This document shows positions 52,867-62,852 of a DNA stretch of 64,000 nucleotides, one piece after another; the first letter of the stretch is position 1; every line of letters begins with the position of its first letter. The notes under the pieces were generated by a model. The model searched no databases. It saw only the letters and a program-made list of their open reading frames with translations, and was not told the DNA's origin. Position numbers and translations under genes: made by a program. This DNA comes from Anaeromyxobacter oryzisoli (GTDB taxonomy: Bacteria; Myxococcota; Myxococcia; Myxococcales; Anaeromyxobacteraceae), in assembly GCF_022690765.1 (NCBI RefSeq), contig NZ_JALCZA010000001.1, positions 62,001-126,000 on the forward strand, given 5' to 3'.

Positions 52867-53032
52867 CGAGGTCTACGTCGGGCACATGCTCGACCTGTCG
52901 CGCAAGGTCGCAGCCAAGGTCGCTGGCGTTCGCCGCGAGGAGTTCGAGGAGGACGAGAACCTTCGCCTCGCGCTCGCGCACCTGCTGCAGACCATCGGCG
53001 AGGCTGCGCGTCGCGTCTCGGGCGAGTTTTAG
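52853..53032 (+). pseudogene. Truncated HEPN (HepT-like) toxin
   Basis: 59 residues (YVGHMLDLSRKVAAKVAGV, DENLRLALAHLLQTIGEAARRVSGEF) that match the N-terminal half of HEPN toxins. A TAG follows at the point where relatives continue with EF-R-x-x-H-P and then the catalytic R-x4-6-H motif; that half is missing. Dropping one T just before the stop lets the frame continue only seven codons, so a single-base frameshift may have begun the decay. It overlaps the antitoxin gene, as intact pairs do. Confidence 0.75.
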
Positions 53033-53088
53033 GGAGCTCGCCCGAAGCTGATCTCCCGACTCCGGTCCGGCTGAGCCGCGCCGCTTGA

Positions 53089-54060
<972 letters not shown>

Positions 54061-54067
54061 GCGGGCG

Positions 54068-54183
54068 CCCTTCGACTCCGCGCGGCCTGCGGCCGCGCTA
54101 CGCTCAGGGCGAACGGGGGCGGGGTCACTGGGGCCCCTTCGACCGCCCGCGGCCTGCGGCCGCGCTACGCTCAGGGCGAACGG
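54068..54183. repeat. Two tandem family B repeats between fcl and gmd
   Basis: Two direct copies of CCTTCGA..CCGC..GGCCTGCGGCCGCGCTACGCTCAGGGCGAACGGG (about 54070-54116 and 54138-54183). Each contains the inner palindrome GCGGCCTGCGGCCGC. This is one of the clearest intergenic forms of the element. Confidence 0.9.
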
Positions 54184-54244
54184 GTCATGGGGTAGGTTCA
54201 GGAACGGGCCCGGGTGACGGGTTCACAGCCAGCGACGAACGTAA

Positions 54245-55279
<1,035 letters not shown>

Positions 55280-55495
55280 CGGGCGAGCGGGCCTCGGGCT
55301 TCAGGGCCTTCGGGCCGCGGGGTGGACTGCGGTCGAGTCCGAGGTCTCGATCGCGGCGGACGAAGGCGACGGAGCGCTCGCCGCGCGTGGCGGCCTCCCC
55401 GCGGGCGCGCTGGCGGCCGCCAGGCGACGGCGCCTCCTGCCCCCTCCTCGGCCGGTTTCGGCGGAGAGGGACGGGTGGTAGAAGTCGTCCCTCGA

Positions 55496-57070
55496 ATGAC
55501 CTCCCTCTCCGTCCTCGTCCCCGTCTACAACGAGCAGCACCTCGTCGCGACCTCGCTCCAGCGGCTCGAGGTCCTCGAGGGATCGCCGCACCTCGAGCGC
55601 GTCCAGGTGGTCGTCGTGGACGACGCCTCCCGCGACGGCTCCGCAACGGTGCTCCGCGCCTTCGCCGAGGCGCGCGGCGTGCGCTGGCTGGACGACGGCC
55701 CGATCGAGCAGGGGGTCGAGCTCAAGGGGCACGGCCGGCAGGGGAAGATCGAGTGGGTCTTCCTCCGCCACGTCCTGAACGGCGGGAAGGGCCGGGCGAT
55801 CCGCACCGCCCTCGCCGAGGCGGACTGCGAGCTCTCGGTCATCCACGACGCCGACCTCGAGTACCACCCGAAGGACCTCCTCCGGATCGTCGAGGTCTTC
55901 GTGAACGAGCAGGCCGACGCGGTGTTCGGCTCGCGCTTCGCCGGCGGCGAGGCGCGGCGCGCCCTCCTCTTCCGGCACGAGCTCGGGAACCGGCTCCTCA
56001 CGTTCCTCACCAACTGGGTGACCAACGTGAACCTCACGGACATGGAGACCTGCTACAAGGCGGTCCGCACCGACCTCCTCAAGTCGATCCCCATCGTCTC
56101 GAACGACTTCCGCCTCGAGCCCGAGCTGACCATCAAGCTCGCGAAGCGCGAGGCGCGGATCTTCGAGGTCCCGATCAGCTACGCGGGCCGGACCTACCAG
56201 GAGGGGAAGAAGATCAACTGGCGCGACGGATTCAAGGCGCTCTGGGCGATCCTCCGCTTCGCCCTCTCCGACGAGGTCTACGCGCAGGATGCCTACGGCT
56301 CGCAGATCCTGGGCCGCCTCGCCCGCGCGCCGCGCTTCAACGCCTGGATGGCCGACACGATCCGGCCGTTCTGCGGGCAGAAGGTCCTCGAGATCGGGAG
56401 CGGCACCGGCAACCTCACCCGCCGCCTCGTCCCGCGCGACACCTACGTCGCCTCGGACGTCAACCCGCTCTACCTGCAGACCCTGAACGGCCTCACCGTC
56501 GATCGCCCGTACCTCGAGGTCACCCTCACCGACGTCACCAAGGGCGAGTCGTTCCCGCAGGTGCCGGACGGGTTCGACACCGTCGTCTGCCTGAACGTGA
56601 TCGAGCACGTGGACGACGACCGCGGCTCGCTCGAGAACATCCGCCGGGTCCTCGCCCGCAACGGCAAGGCGATCATCCTCGTCCCGCACGGCCCGGGGCT
56701 CCTCGGGACGCTCGACGAGGTGCTCGGCCACCGCCGCCGCTACACCGAGGAGACGCTCCGGCAGCTCGCGGCGGACGCGGGCTTCGACGTGCTCGAGGTG
56801 CTCCGCTTCAACCGGGTGGGCTGGTTCGCGTGGTGGCTGAACGGGAAGGTGCTCCGCCGCCACACCTTCGGGCTCGGGCAGATCCTCATGCTGAACGTCC
56901 TCACGCCGATCTTCCGGCTGGTGGACAAGGCGATGCCCTTCCCGCCGCTCTCGCTCATCGCGATCCTGCGGCCGTCGGCCGACGCCGCGGCGCCGGAGGT
57001 GCAGGTGGCACCGGGCGAGGCGGCCGCCCCCGACGAGGCGACCGACGTGGCGGCCTCGATGCCGCGGTGA
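55496..57070 (+). CDS. Fused family 2 glycosyltransferase and SAM methyltransferase
   Basis: 524 residues. Residues 1-265 are a GT2 domain of dolichyl-phosphate-mannose-synthase type: SVLVPVYNEQHLVATSLQRL, VVVDDASRDGSATVL, GKGRAIRTALAEADCELSVIHDADLEYHPKDL (D-x-D), FRLEPELTIKLAKREARIFEVPISY. Residues about 290-450 are a class I methyltransferase (VLEIGSGTGNLTRRLVP, then YVASDVNPLYLQTL, FDTVVCLNVIEHVDDDRGSLENI). The two activities in one chain suggest a coupled transfer and methylation on a lipid-linked sugar. The ATG at 55496 marks the start of the GT2 fold. Confidence 0.9.
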   Translation: MTSLSVLVPVYNEQHLVATSLQRLEVLEGSPHLERVQVVVVDDASRDGSATVLRAFAEARGVRWLDDGPIEQGVELKGHGRQGKIEWVFLRHVLNGGKGRAIRTALAEADCELSVIHDADLEYHPKDLLRIVEVFVNEQADAVFGSRFAGGEARRALLFRHELGNRLLTFLTNWVTNVNLTDMETCYKAVRTDLLKSIPIVSNDFRLEPELTIKLAKREARIFEVPISYAGRTYQEGKKINWRDGFKALWAILRFALSDEVYAQDAYGSQILGRLARAPRFNAWMADTIRPFCGQKVLEIGSGTGNLTRRLVPRDTYVASDVNPLYLQTLNGLTVDRPYLEVTLTDVTKGESFPQVPDGFDTVVCLNVIEHVDDDRGSLENIRRVLARNGKAIILVPHGPGLLGTLDEVLGHRRRYTEETLRQLAADAGFDVLEVLRFNRVGWFAWWLNGKVLRRHTFGLGQILMLNVLTPIFRLVDKAMPFPPLSLIAILRPSADAAAPEVQVAPGEAAAPDEATDVAASMPR

Positions 57071-57159
57071 CGCCGGCGCCCCCTGCGACCCTCCGCCGCT
57101 CCCGGCGGGGCGTGCGTGGCGCGCGCGGCCGGGTTAGTCCCGGAGGCCGGGAGGCTTCC

Positions 57160-58050
57160 ATGAAGGTCTTCGTCACCGGAGCGACCGGGTACGTGGGCGG
57201 CGCGATCGTGCAGGCCCTCGTGCGCGGGGGGCACGAGGTCACCGGGCTCTCCCGCGACGGCGAGAAGGACGGGATGGTGGCGCGGCTCGGCGCGCGCCCG
57301 GTCCGCGGCGCGCTCGGCGAGCTGCGCGCGCTCTCCCGCCAGATGTCCGAGCACGACGCGCTCGTGCACGCGGCGATGGACTACGGCCTCGGTCCGCCGG
57401 CGGACCTCGAGGCGATCGAGGCGATGCTGGCCGCGGCCGGCGAGGCGGGGCGCCCGCTCACCGTGGTCTACACCTCGGGGGTGTGGGTGCTAGGGGAGAC
57501 GCGCACGGCGGCGAGCGAGGGCGCGCCGCTCCTGCGCCCCGCCGCGGCGGTCGTCTGGCGGCCGCCGCACGAGCGCCGGGTGCTCGAGGCGGCCACCGAC
57601 CGGATTCACCCCGCGGTGGTGCGGCCGGGGATGGTCTACGGCGAGAAGCGCGGGCTCGTGAACCGCTGGTTCGAGACGGCGGCGCGCGACGGGGCCGCGG
57701 CGGTGGTCGGCACCGGCGCGAACCGCTGGCCGCTCGTGCACCGCGAGGACCTCGCCGAGCTGTACCGCGCGATCGTCGAGCGCGGCGCGCGCGGGATCTT
57801 CCACGGCGTGGACGGGGCCTCCCCGACCACGGGCGAGGCCGCGGCCGCGGCGAGCCGCGCCGCCGGGAGGGGCGGCGCGGTGAAGCTCGTCCCGCTCGAC
57901 GAGGCGCGGCGGAGCATGGGGCCGATGGCCGACGCGCTCGCCATGGACCAGGTGGTGGTGAGCGCCCGCGGCGCAGAGGTGGGCTGGGCCCCGCGCCACC
58001 CGCCGTTCGTGCAGGGGGCGGAGGCGGCGTACCGCGAGTGGAGCGGGTGA
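57160..58050 (+). CDS. NAD-dependent epimerase/dehydratase family protein
   Basis: 296 residues. VFVTGATGYVGGAIVQALVRGGHEVTGLSRDG gives the Rossmann start; RPGMVYGEKRGLVNRWFETA and GTGANRWPLVHREDLAELY follow. No YxxxK is visible in the usual place (the corresponding part reads SGVWVLGETRTA), as in the atypical SDR subfamily similar to the protein at 49143, with which it shares WPLVHREDLA/WNAVHRLDAA-type sequence. Substrate unknown. It follows the glycosyltransferase fusion after 89 bases. Confidence 0.8.
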   Translation: MKVFVTGATGYVGGAIVQALVRGGHEVTGLSRDGEKDGMVARLGARPVRGALGELRALSRQMSEHDALVHAAMDYGLGPPADLEAIEAMLAAAGEAGRPLTVVYTSGVWVLGETRTAASEGAPLLRPAAAVVWRPPHERRVLEAATDRIHPAVVRPGMVYGEKRGLVNRWFETAARDGAAAVVGTGANRWPLVHREDLAELYRAIVERGARGIFHGVDGASPTTGEAAAAASRAAGRGGAVKLVPLDEARRSMGPMADALAMDQVVVSARGAEVGWAPRHPPFVQGAEAAYREWSG

Positions 58051-58067
58051 GAGTGTGAACCTCTCCC

Positions 58068-58122
58068 CCCGTTCGCCCCGAGCGTAGCGCGGCCGGAGGC
58101 CGCGCGGAGTCGAGGGGCGCGC
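58068..58122. repeat. Family B repeat between convergent genes
   Basis: CCGTTCGCCCCGAGCGTAGC, then GGCCGGAGGCCGCGCGGAGT and CGAGGGGCGC: a complete short copy in the gap between the epimerase and the eRF1-like gene. Confidence 0.85.
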
Positions 58123-58129
58123 GCCCGCC

Positions 58130-59395
58130 CTACGGCTGGCTCGCGCCCGGCGCCCCCGGCCCCCAGGCCGGCGCGCTCGCCCCGCGGAGGGCGCCCTGCG
58201 CGGTCTGGCGGAGGAACGCGCCGACGCCCCGGTAGCTGTGGAGCTTGTTGTCGTGGGCGACGATCTCGACCGCGGCGCCCGCCGCGACCGCCCGGGCGAC
58301 CAGCGCCTCGCCGAGGTGCCGCAGCACCTTGAGGTCGCCGCCGCAGTACGGGCAGGTGTCGGCGGCCTCGGCGTTCGCGCCGATGGCGTCGCACTGATCG
58401 CAGCGCCAGCCGGTGAGGGCGAAGTCCTCCTCGAGCACGAGCTCGTGCACGCGCTTCTGGTTCAGGGCCTCGACGACGTCGTTCGGCCCCATCACCGCGA
58501 GCCCGCCGCGGAGCGACTGCCCGACCACGGCGTCGATGACCCGGCGCTCCTCCTCCCGCTCGCGCGCGGCGAGCGCCGCGGCGGCCCCGTCCGCCGCCCC
58601 GGCGGAGTGCATCCCGCTGTCCCCGCGGTCCCACGCGCGCGGCCGCGGGATCCGCGCGATCACCCGGGCGCGCAGCCGCTCCGGCAGGTCCCGCTCGAAG
58701 GCGGCGATTGCCTCGCTCGTCCCCACCAGCACGAGGTGCGCGTCGGGGCTCCGGTCGTGGATCGCCGCGAGCTGCTGCACCGCCGCCCGCCGGTTCCGCA
58801 GCTCGAACGCCTCCTGGTGCCGCTCGTCCTTCTCGACGCGCTCGTACTCCCGGCCGTGCTGCGCGGGGCCGGGGTTGTACTCGTCGGCGTCCCGGCGCGG
58901 GACGAAGCCGCGGATCCGCGTCTCGGCCCCGAGATCGCCGAGGCTCACCTGGAAGAGGTCGGCGCCCTGCGGCGAGGGCGCGACCACGATGACGGGCTCG
59001 TGGTCGTCGGCGAGCCGGGCGAGCTGGGTGAGGTGCGGGAACCCGTCGGCGCAGAGCTCCGGCCGGAACGGCTGCGCGAAGGAGAGGACGCGCCAGAGCC
59101 CGAGCGCCTCGCACGCGAAGAGGGCGAGCCCGCGCCGCGCCGCATCGTACTGCTGGCTCGTGAGCCCCGCGACATGGCGCCGGAGCCGCTCGAGGCTCCG
59201 CGCGAGCCCCTCCCGCCCCGGCGTCCCCTCGCCGCACCGGCCGAGCAGGCGCCGGATGCCCTCCTGCACGAACAGGCGAACGCGCTGCCGCTGCTGCTCG
59301 TCGTTCCACCGCGTGTCGAGGTAGAGGCTGACGATGGGCTCGCTGCCGCTGCGGACGCGCGCGAGCTCCGAGAGCGTCCCGTCGAGCTGGGTCAT
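58130..59395 (-). CDS. Bacterial eRF1-like (baeRF) family protein
   Basis: 421 residues. The sequence begins LSELARVRSGSEPIVSLYLDTRWNDEQQRQRVRLFVQEGI, then DHEPVIVVAPSPQGADLFQVSLGDL and HLVLVGTSEAIAAFERDLPERLRARVIARI, an arrangement matching bacterial/archaeal eRF1-domain proteins. The C-terminal part has a zinc ribbon (CDQCDAIGANAEAADTCPYC, spacing CxxC...CxxC) and an L7Ae-like end (VEIVAHDNKLHSYRGVGAFLRQ). I see no GGQ in the N-terminal half, so peptide release is unproven; related proteins are proposed in ribosome rescue. No operon partners. Assignment is from memory of the family and fairly secure at fold level. Confidence 0.75.
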   Translation of the reverse strand: MTQLDGTLSELARVRSGSEPIVSLYLDTRWNDEQQRQRVRLFVQEGIRRLLGRCGEGTPGREGLARSLERLRRHVAGLTSQQYDAARRGLALFACEALGLWRVLSFAQPFRPELCADGFPHLTQLARLADDHEPVIVVAPSPQGADLFQVSLGDLGAETRIRGFVPRRDADEYNPGPAQHGREYERVEKDERHQEAFELRNRRAAVQQLAAIHDRSPDAHLVLVGTSEAIAAFERDLPERLRARVIARIPRPRAWDRGDSGMHSAGAADGAAAALAAREREEERRVIDAVVGQSLRGGLAVMGPNDVVEALNQKRVHELVLEEDFALTGWRCDQCDAIGANAEAADTCPYCGGDLKVLRHLGEALVARAVAAGAAVEIVAHDNKLHSYRGVGAFLRQTAQGALRGASAPAWGPGAPGASQP

Positions 59396-59595
59396 GTCTT
59401 CGCTCCTCGTGTGAACGTGTCTCTTCTCTCTCTCTCCCTAGACCTGCTCACGGGGGAACCGGGGCGGCCCGCCCGGCTCCCCGCCTCCGGCCCTTCCGCT
59501 GCCGCCGGCCGGGCGCGAGCGGCACGAGGGGGCCGCCCGGCGAGGGCGCCGCGATTTGCGCCGGGGGCGGCGGGTGGGTTACATCGCGGAGCGCC

Positions 59596-60534
59596 TTGGC
59601 CCTCCTCGACGCCCTCCGCGCGCTCACCGCCTTCACCCCGCCGCCGGCCCTGCCGGACGCGGACCTCGACGCCCTCGCCGACGTGCTGATCGCCCACGGC
59701 CTCGCGCCGCTCGCGTCGTACCAGCTCGAGAACACCCGCCTCGGCGCGGGGCTCCCCGAGGCGTTCCGCGAGAAGCTCCTCGGGCACTACCAGGGGGTCG
59801 CGAACGACAACGTGATGAAGCTCGTCACGCTGCGCGGCGCCCTGAAGCTCGCCGCGGACGTGCCGGTGGTCCTCCTCGACGCGAGCGCGTACCTGGACTG
59901 GCTCTACCCGCACCTCGCCTGGCGGCCGCTCGGGGACCTCCGGTTCGCGCTCCGCGCGGAGGACGCGGCGCGCTTCGCCGACGCGGTGAAGGGGCCGCTC
60001 TCCGTCGAGCGGACCGAGCACGACGGCCGGGTGGCCGTGTTCACCGACGGGAAGATCACCCTCTCCGCGCAGGAGGGGCTCTGGACCGGGGGGCCGGCGG
60101 ACCCGCTCCTCTTCGAGCGCGCGCGCCCGTACCGTGCCTTCGGCCCCCGGGCGGCGCGCCCCTCCCCGGAGGACGCGCTGCTCGCGACCGTCGCGGAGCA
60201 GGCCCAGCTCGGGCTCTTCGCGCCGCTCGTCACGTTCGTGGATCTCCGCGAGCTGCTCCGCGAGCCGCTCGACGCCGCCTACCTGGGCCGCCGCGCCGGC
60301 GCGCTCCGGCTCTCCCGCGCGCTGTACGGGGCGCTCGCCCTGGTGGCGCACTTCTTCCCCGAGGTGGCGGACCCCGCCGCGGCGCTCGCGCCCGAGCTCT
60401 CCTTCGCCGAGCGCGTCGCGGTGGACCGGGTGGTCGAGGCGGCGAAGGACCCGGTCCGGCTCCGCCACCTGCGCGGCGCCGACGCCGCGGCCCGGCTGGT
60501 GGTCGCACCGCACGGCGACCCCCACGCGAGCTGA
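59596..60534 (+). CDS. Nucleotidyltransferase-like protein (NTP_transf_5 type) of the polysaccharide locus
   Basis: 312 residues from a TTG start. The sequence LAPLASYQLENTRLGAGLPEAFREKLLGHYQGVANDNVMKLVTLRGAL and VVLLDASAYLDWLYPHLAWRPLGDLRFALRAED resembles the uncharacterised nucleotidyltransferase proteins often found in polysaccharide clusters. The catalytic D-x-D expected after the WRPLG part is reduced to GDLRF, so activity is doubtful. A 5' extension by another start is possible. It precedes ugd by 114 bases. Confidence 0.55.
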   Translation: MALLDALRALTAFTPPPALPDADLDALADVLIAHGLAPLASYQLENTRLGAGLPEAFREKLLGHYQGVANDNVMKLVTLRGALKLAADVPVVLLDASAYLDWLYPHLAWRPLGDLRFALRAEDAARFADAVKGPLSVERTEHDGRVAVFTDGKITLSAQEGLWTGGPADPLLFERARPYRAFGPRAARPSPEDALLATVAEQAQLGLFAPLVTFVDLRELLREPLDAAYLGRRAGALRLSRALYGALALVAHFFPEVADPAAALAPELSFAERVAVDRVVEAAKDPVRLRHLRGADAAARLVVAPHGDPHAS

Positions 60535-60606
60535 GCGAAGCGCGCGGCGTCCCCCTCGCCCGGCGATCCCTCGCGTCGGCGCTCCCCCGCGGGAGCGCTT
60601 GGTGCT

Positions 60607-60630
60607 AGATCTTTGGAGATCTTCGATTTT
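60607..60630 (+). promoter_or_regulatory. AT-rich inverted repeat upstream of ugd
   Basis: AGATCT (60607-60612), TTGG, AGATCT (60617-60622), then TCGATTTT: an AT-rich island in a GC-rich gap. The two AGATCT sequences can pair as a 6-bp stem. It could be a weak terminator for the preceding gene or an operator for ugd; the run of four T favours neither strongly. Confidence 0.35.
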
Positions 60631-60648
60631 CCCCCGAGGGGCGCACAC

Positions 60649-61956
60649 GTGAACATCACCGTCGTCGGAACCGGTTACGTCGGCCTCGTCACCGGCACCT
60701 GCTTCGCGGAGTCGGGCCAACGGGTCACCTGCGTGGACATCGACCCCGCGAAGATCGCGCTCCTCCAGGGCGGCGGGATCCCGATCTACGAGCCGGGGCT
60801 CGAGGAGCTGGTCCACCGGAACGTGAAGGAGGGGCGGCTCGGGTTCACGACCTCCTACGCCGAGGCGATGCGGGGGGCGGACATCGCGTTCATCGCAGTG
60901 GGGACCCCGCCGGGCGAGAACGGCGAGGCGGATCTCCGGTACGTGCTCGCCGCCGCCGCGGAGATCGGGCGGCACATGACCGGCCCCTGCGTGGTGGTGG
61001 ACAAGTCCACGGTGCCGGTGGGGAGCGCCGAGAAGGTGGCGGCGGTCCTGAAGGAGACCTCGAAGCACCCGTTCGACGTCTGCTCGAACCCGGAGTTCCT
61101 GAAGGAGGGGGCGGCGATCGACGACTTCATGCGGCCGGACCGCGTGGTCGTGGGCGTCGCCTCCGAGCGGGCGCGGGCGGTGATGGCCGAGCTGTACGCG
61201 CCGTTCGTCCGGGGCGAGCAGCCGGTCCTCTTCATGGACATCCGCTCGGCGGAGCTCACCAAGTACGCGGCGAACGCGATGCTCGCCACCCGGATCTCGT
61301 TCATGAACGAGATGTCGGCGCTCTGCGAGAAGCTGGGCGCCGACGTGGACATGGTCCGCCGCGGCATCGGCTCCGACCGGCGCATCGGCCACCCGTTCCT
61401 CTTCCCGGGGGTCGGGTTTGGCGGCTCCTGCTTCCCGAAGGACGTCCGCGCGGTGATGACGATGGCGCGCGCGGTCGGCCTCGACTTCGACCTGCTCCGC
61501 TCGGTCGAGCGCGTGAATGAGCGCCAGAAGCGCTGGCTCGTGGAGAAGGCCGCGAAGCACTTCGGCGCGCTCGCCGGGAGGACGATCGCGCTGTGGGGGC
61601 TCGCGTTCAAGCCGAAGACCGACGACATGCGCGAGGCGCCGGCGATCACGGTCATCGAGGGGCTCCTCGGGAACGGCGCGAAGGTCCGCGCCCACGATCC
61701 GGTGGCGCGCGAGGTCGCGGCGCGGCTGTTCCGGGGGCGCGGGGTCGAGCTCGTGGACGAGCCCTACGCCGCCGCCGACGGGGCCGACGCGCTCCTGCTC
61801 GTCACCGAGTGGAACGAGTTCCGCCAGCCGGACCTGGGCCGCCTGAAGCGCGTGATGAAGCAGCCGGTCCTGCTCGACGGCCGGAACGTCTGGGACGCCG
61901 CGAAGTGCCGCGCCGCGGGGTTCACGTACTACGGCGTCGGGCGGAACGCGGAGTAA
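60649..61956 (+). CDS. ugd: UDP-glucose 6-dehydrogenase
   Basis: 435 residues from a GTG start behind GAGGGG. NITVVGTGYVGLVTGTCFAESGQRVTCVDID is the N-terminal NAD site, VDKSTVPVGSAEKV follows, CSNPEFLKEGAAIDDFMRPDRVVVG is the substrate region, and the catalytic cysteine is in GVGFGGSCFPKDVRA. LWGLAFKPKTDDMREAPA closes the UDP-binding domain. It makes UDP-glucuronate for the polysaccharide. Alone in its transcription unit, about 0.1 kb after the previous gene. Confidence 0.96.
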   Translation: MNITVVGTGYVGLVTGTCFAESGQRVTCVDIDPAKIALLQGGGIPIYEPGLEELVHRNVKEGRLGFTTSYAEAMRGADIAFIAVGTPPGENGEADLRYVLAAAAEIGRHMTGPCVVVDKSTVPVGSAEKVAAVLKETSKHPFDVCSNPEFLKEGAAIDDFMRPDRVVVGVASERARAVMAELYAPFVRGEQPVLFMDIRSAELTKYAANAMLATRISFMNEMSALCEKLGADVDMVRRGIGSDRRIGHPFLFPGVGFGGSCFPKDVRAVMTMARAVGLDFDLLRSVERVNERQKRWLVEKAAKHFGALAGRTIALWGLAFKPKTDDMREAPAITVIEGLLGNGAKVRAHDPVAREVAARLFRGRGVELVDEPYAAADGADALLLVTEWNEFRQPDLGRLKRVMKQPVLLDGRNVWDAAKCRAAGFTYYGVGRNAE

Positions 61957-61978
61957 AACGCGCCCGCGGGGGGATGGG

Positions 61979-62064
61979 GGTCTCCGTGACCGTCACCGTG
62001 CCCGTGACCGTCACCGGGTCCCGTGCCCGATTCCCGGGTCCCGTGGCCCGTAGCCCGTAGCCCG
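61979..62064. repeat. Repeat family A, left-arm copy
   Basis: CCGTGACCGTCACCGTGCCC (from 61985) with GGGTCCCGTGGCCCGTAGCC: the left arm of family A without a matching right arm. It lies between ugd and the S23-like gene, which has a full copy at its other side. Confidence 0.8.
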
Positions 62065-62183
62065 TGAACCGCCGGGCCGCTCGCGCAGGCTCGATCCCCG
62101 CTCATCGCTGGTCCGTGCGGAGCCCCGAATCGGTGCCGGTCCGATGACCGGCGCGACCGCGAATGGGCCGCGAATCGACCGCA

Positions 62184-62573
62184 TCATCCGCCGCGCGGCC
62201 CGGCCCCGCCGCGGCCTCGCCCTCTCGGACCGCACATCCGGCTCAGCATCTGAGTGATGCGCACGACCAGTGCCCGTGCCTCCGCATGGCGCTCCGGCGT
62301 TCCGATCCCGCGCACACGCAGGACGTCCAGGATCGCGGCGCACTCCAGCGCGCTGCCCTTCGCGATCTCGTAGAAGCGGCGCTTCTCACCGCGGGAGTGC
62401 CGTCCAGCGCCCTCGGCGATGTTCAGCACGATGCTCTGACCGGCACGCTCCAGCTGATCGAGCATGTACCGCTCGCCTTGCCGCGGGACGAGAGAGAGCG
62501 CCATCGGGAGGAACTCGAGGGCGATCCGGTAGACGTCGAGACGGTCGTGCTCGAGCTCGGGATCGATCGGCAT
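62184..62573 (-). CDS. Four-helix bundle protein (23S rRNA intervening-sequence, S23/TIGR02436 type)
   Basis: 129 residues. DRLDVYRIALEFLPMALSLVPRQGERYMLDQLERAGQSIVLNIAEGAGRHSRGEKRRFYEIAKGSALECAAILDVLRV matches this short helical-bundle family (the SIVLNIAEG stretch is its signature). Members occur in 23S rRNA intervening sequences and, as relatives (Avd), in diversity-generating retroelements. Neither rRNA nor a reverse transcriptase is here. The ATG at 62573 is the conserved start; a longer frame to 62798 is only the repeat. Flanked on both sides by family A repeats. Function unknown. Confidence 0.85.
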   Translation of the reverse strand: MPIDPELEHDRLDVYRIALEFLPMALSLVPRQGERYMLDQLERAGQSIVLNIAEGAGRHSRGEKRRFYEIAKGSALECAAILDVLRVRGIGTPERHAEARALVVRITQMLSRMCGPRGRGRGGAGPRGG

Positions 62574-62663
62574 GCCGTAGCGCAATGCAGGCGCCGGGCC
62601 GCCGTCGGGACAGGGGCGACGCGCGGTCGGGGCGTGCAGGTCACGTCGGGGTGCGGATCGGCG

Positions 62664-62852
62664 CCCGTCTCCGTGACCGTTCCCCGCGCCGACCTCCCGC
62701 CTCCCGACTCCCGTGGCCGTGGGCCGTGACCCGTGGGGCCGTCGGATCACGGGAACCGGGCCACGGTTCACGGAAAGGCCGGTGACGGTGACGGGCACGG
62801 ACCACGGGTTCGCGTTCGGGTTCGCGTTCGGATCCGGGTCCGGGTCCGGACG
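62664..62852. repeat. Repeat family A, full foldback copy
   Basis: Left arm CCCGTCTCCGTGACCGTTCC (62667-) and right arm GGTGACGGTGACGGGCACGG (near 62781), with CCGTGGCCGTGGGCCGTGAC and GGGAACCGGGCCACGG inside, form a long imperfect stem. After it a string of GTTCGCGTTCGG and GGGTCCGG units runs into the LON-domain gene's stop codon. Confidence 0.85.

Noticed and set aside
54068-54183. CRISPR-like array
   Set aside because: Only two direct copies with a short, non-unique spacing; they belong to the dispersed repeat family found at many other sites.
62184-62573. Accessory gene of a diversity-generating retroelement (Avd-like)
   Set aside because: No reverse transcriptase or template/variable repeat pair is present nearby; kept as a generic S23-type protein.
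62184-62798. Longer S23 protein starting at 62798
   Set aside because: The extra N-terminus is translation of the foldback repeat; the family starts near 62573.
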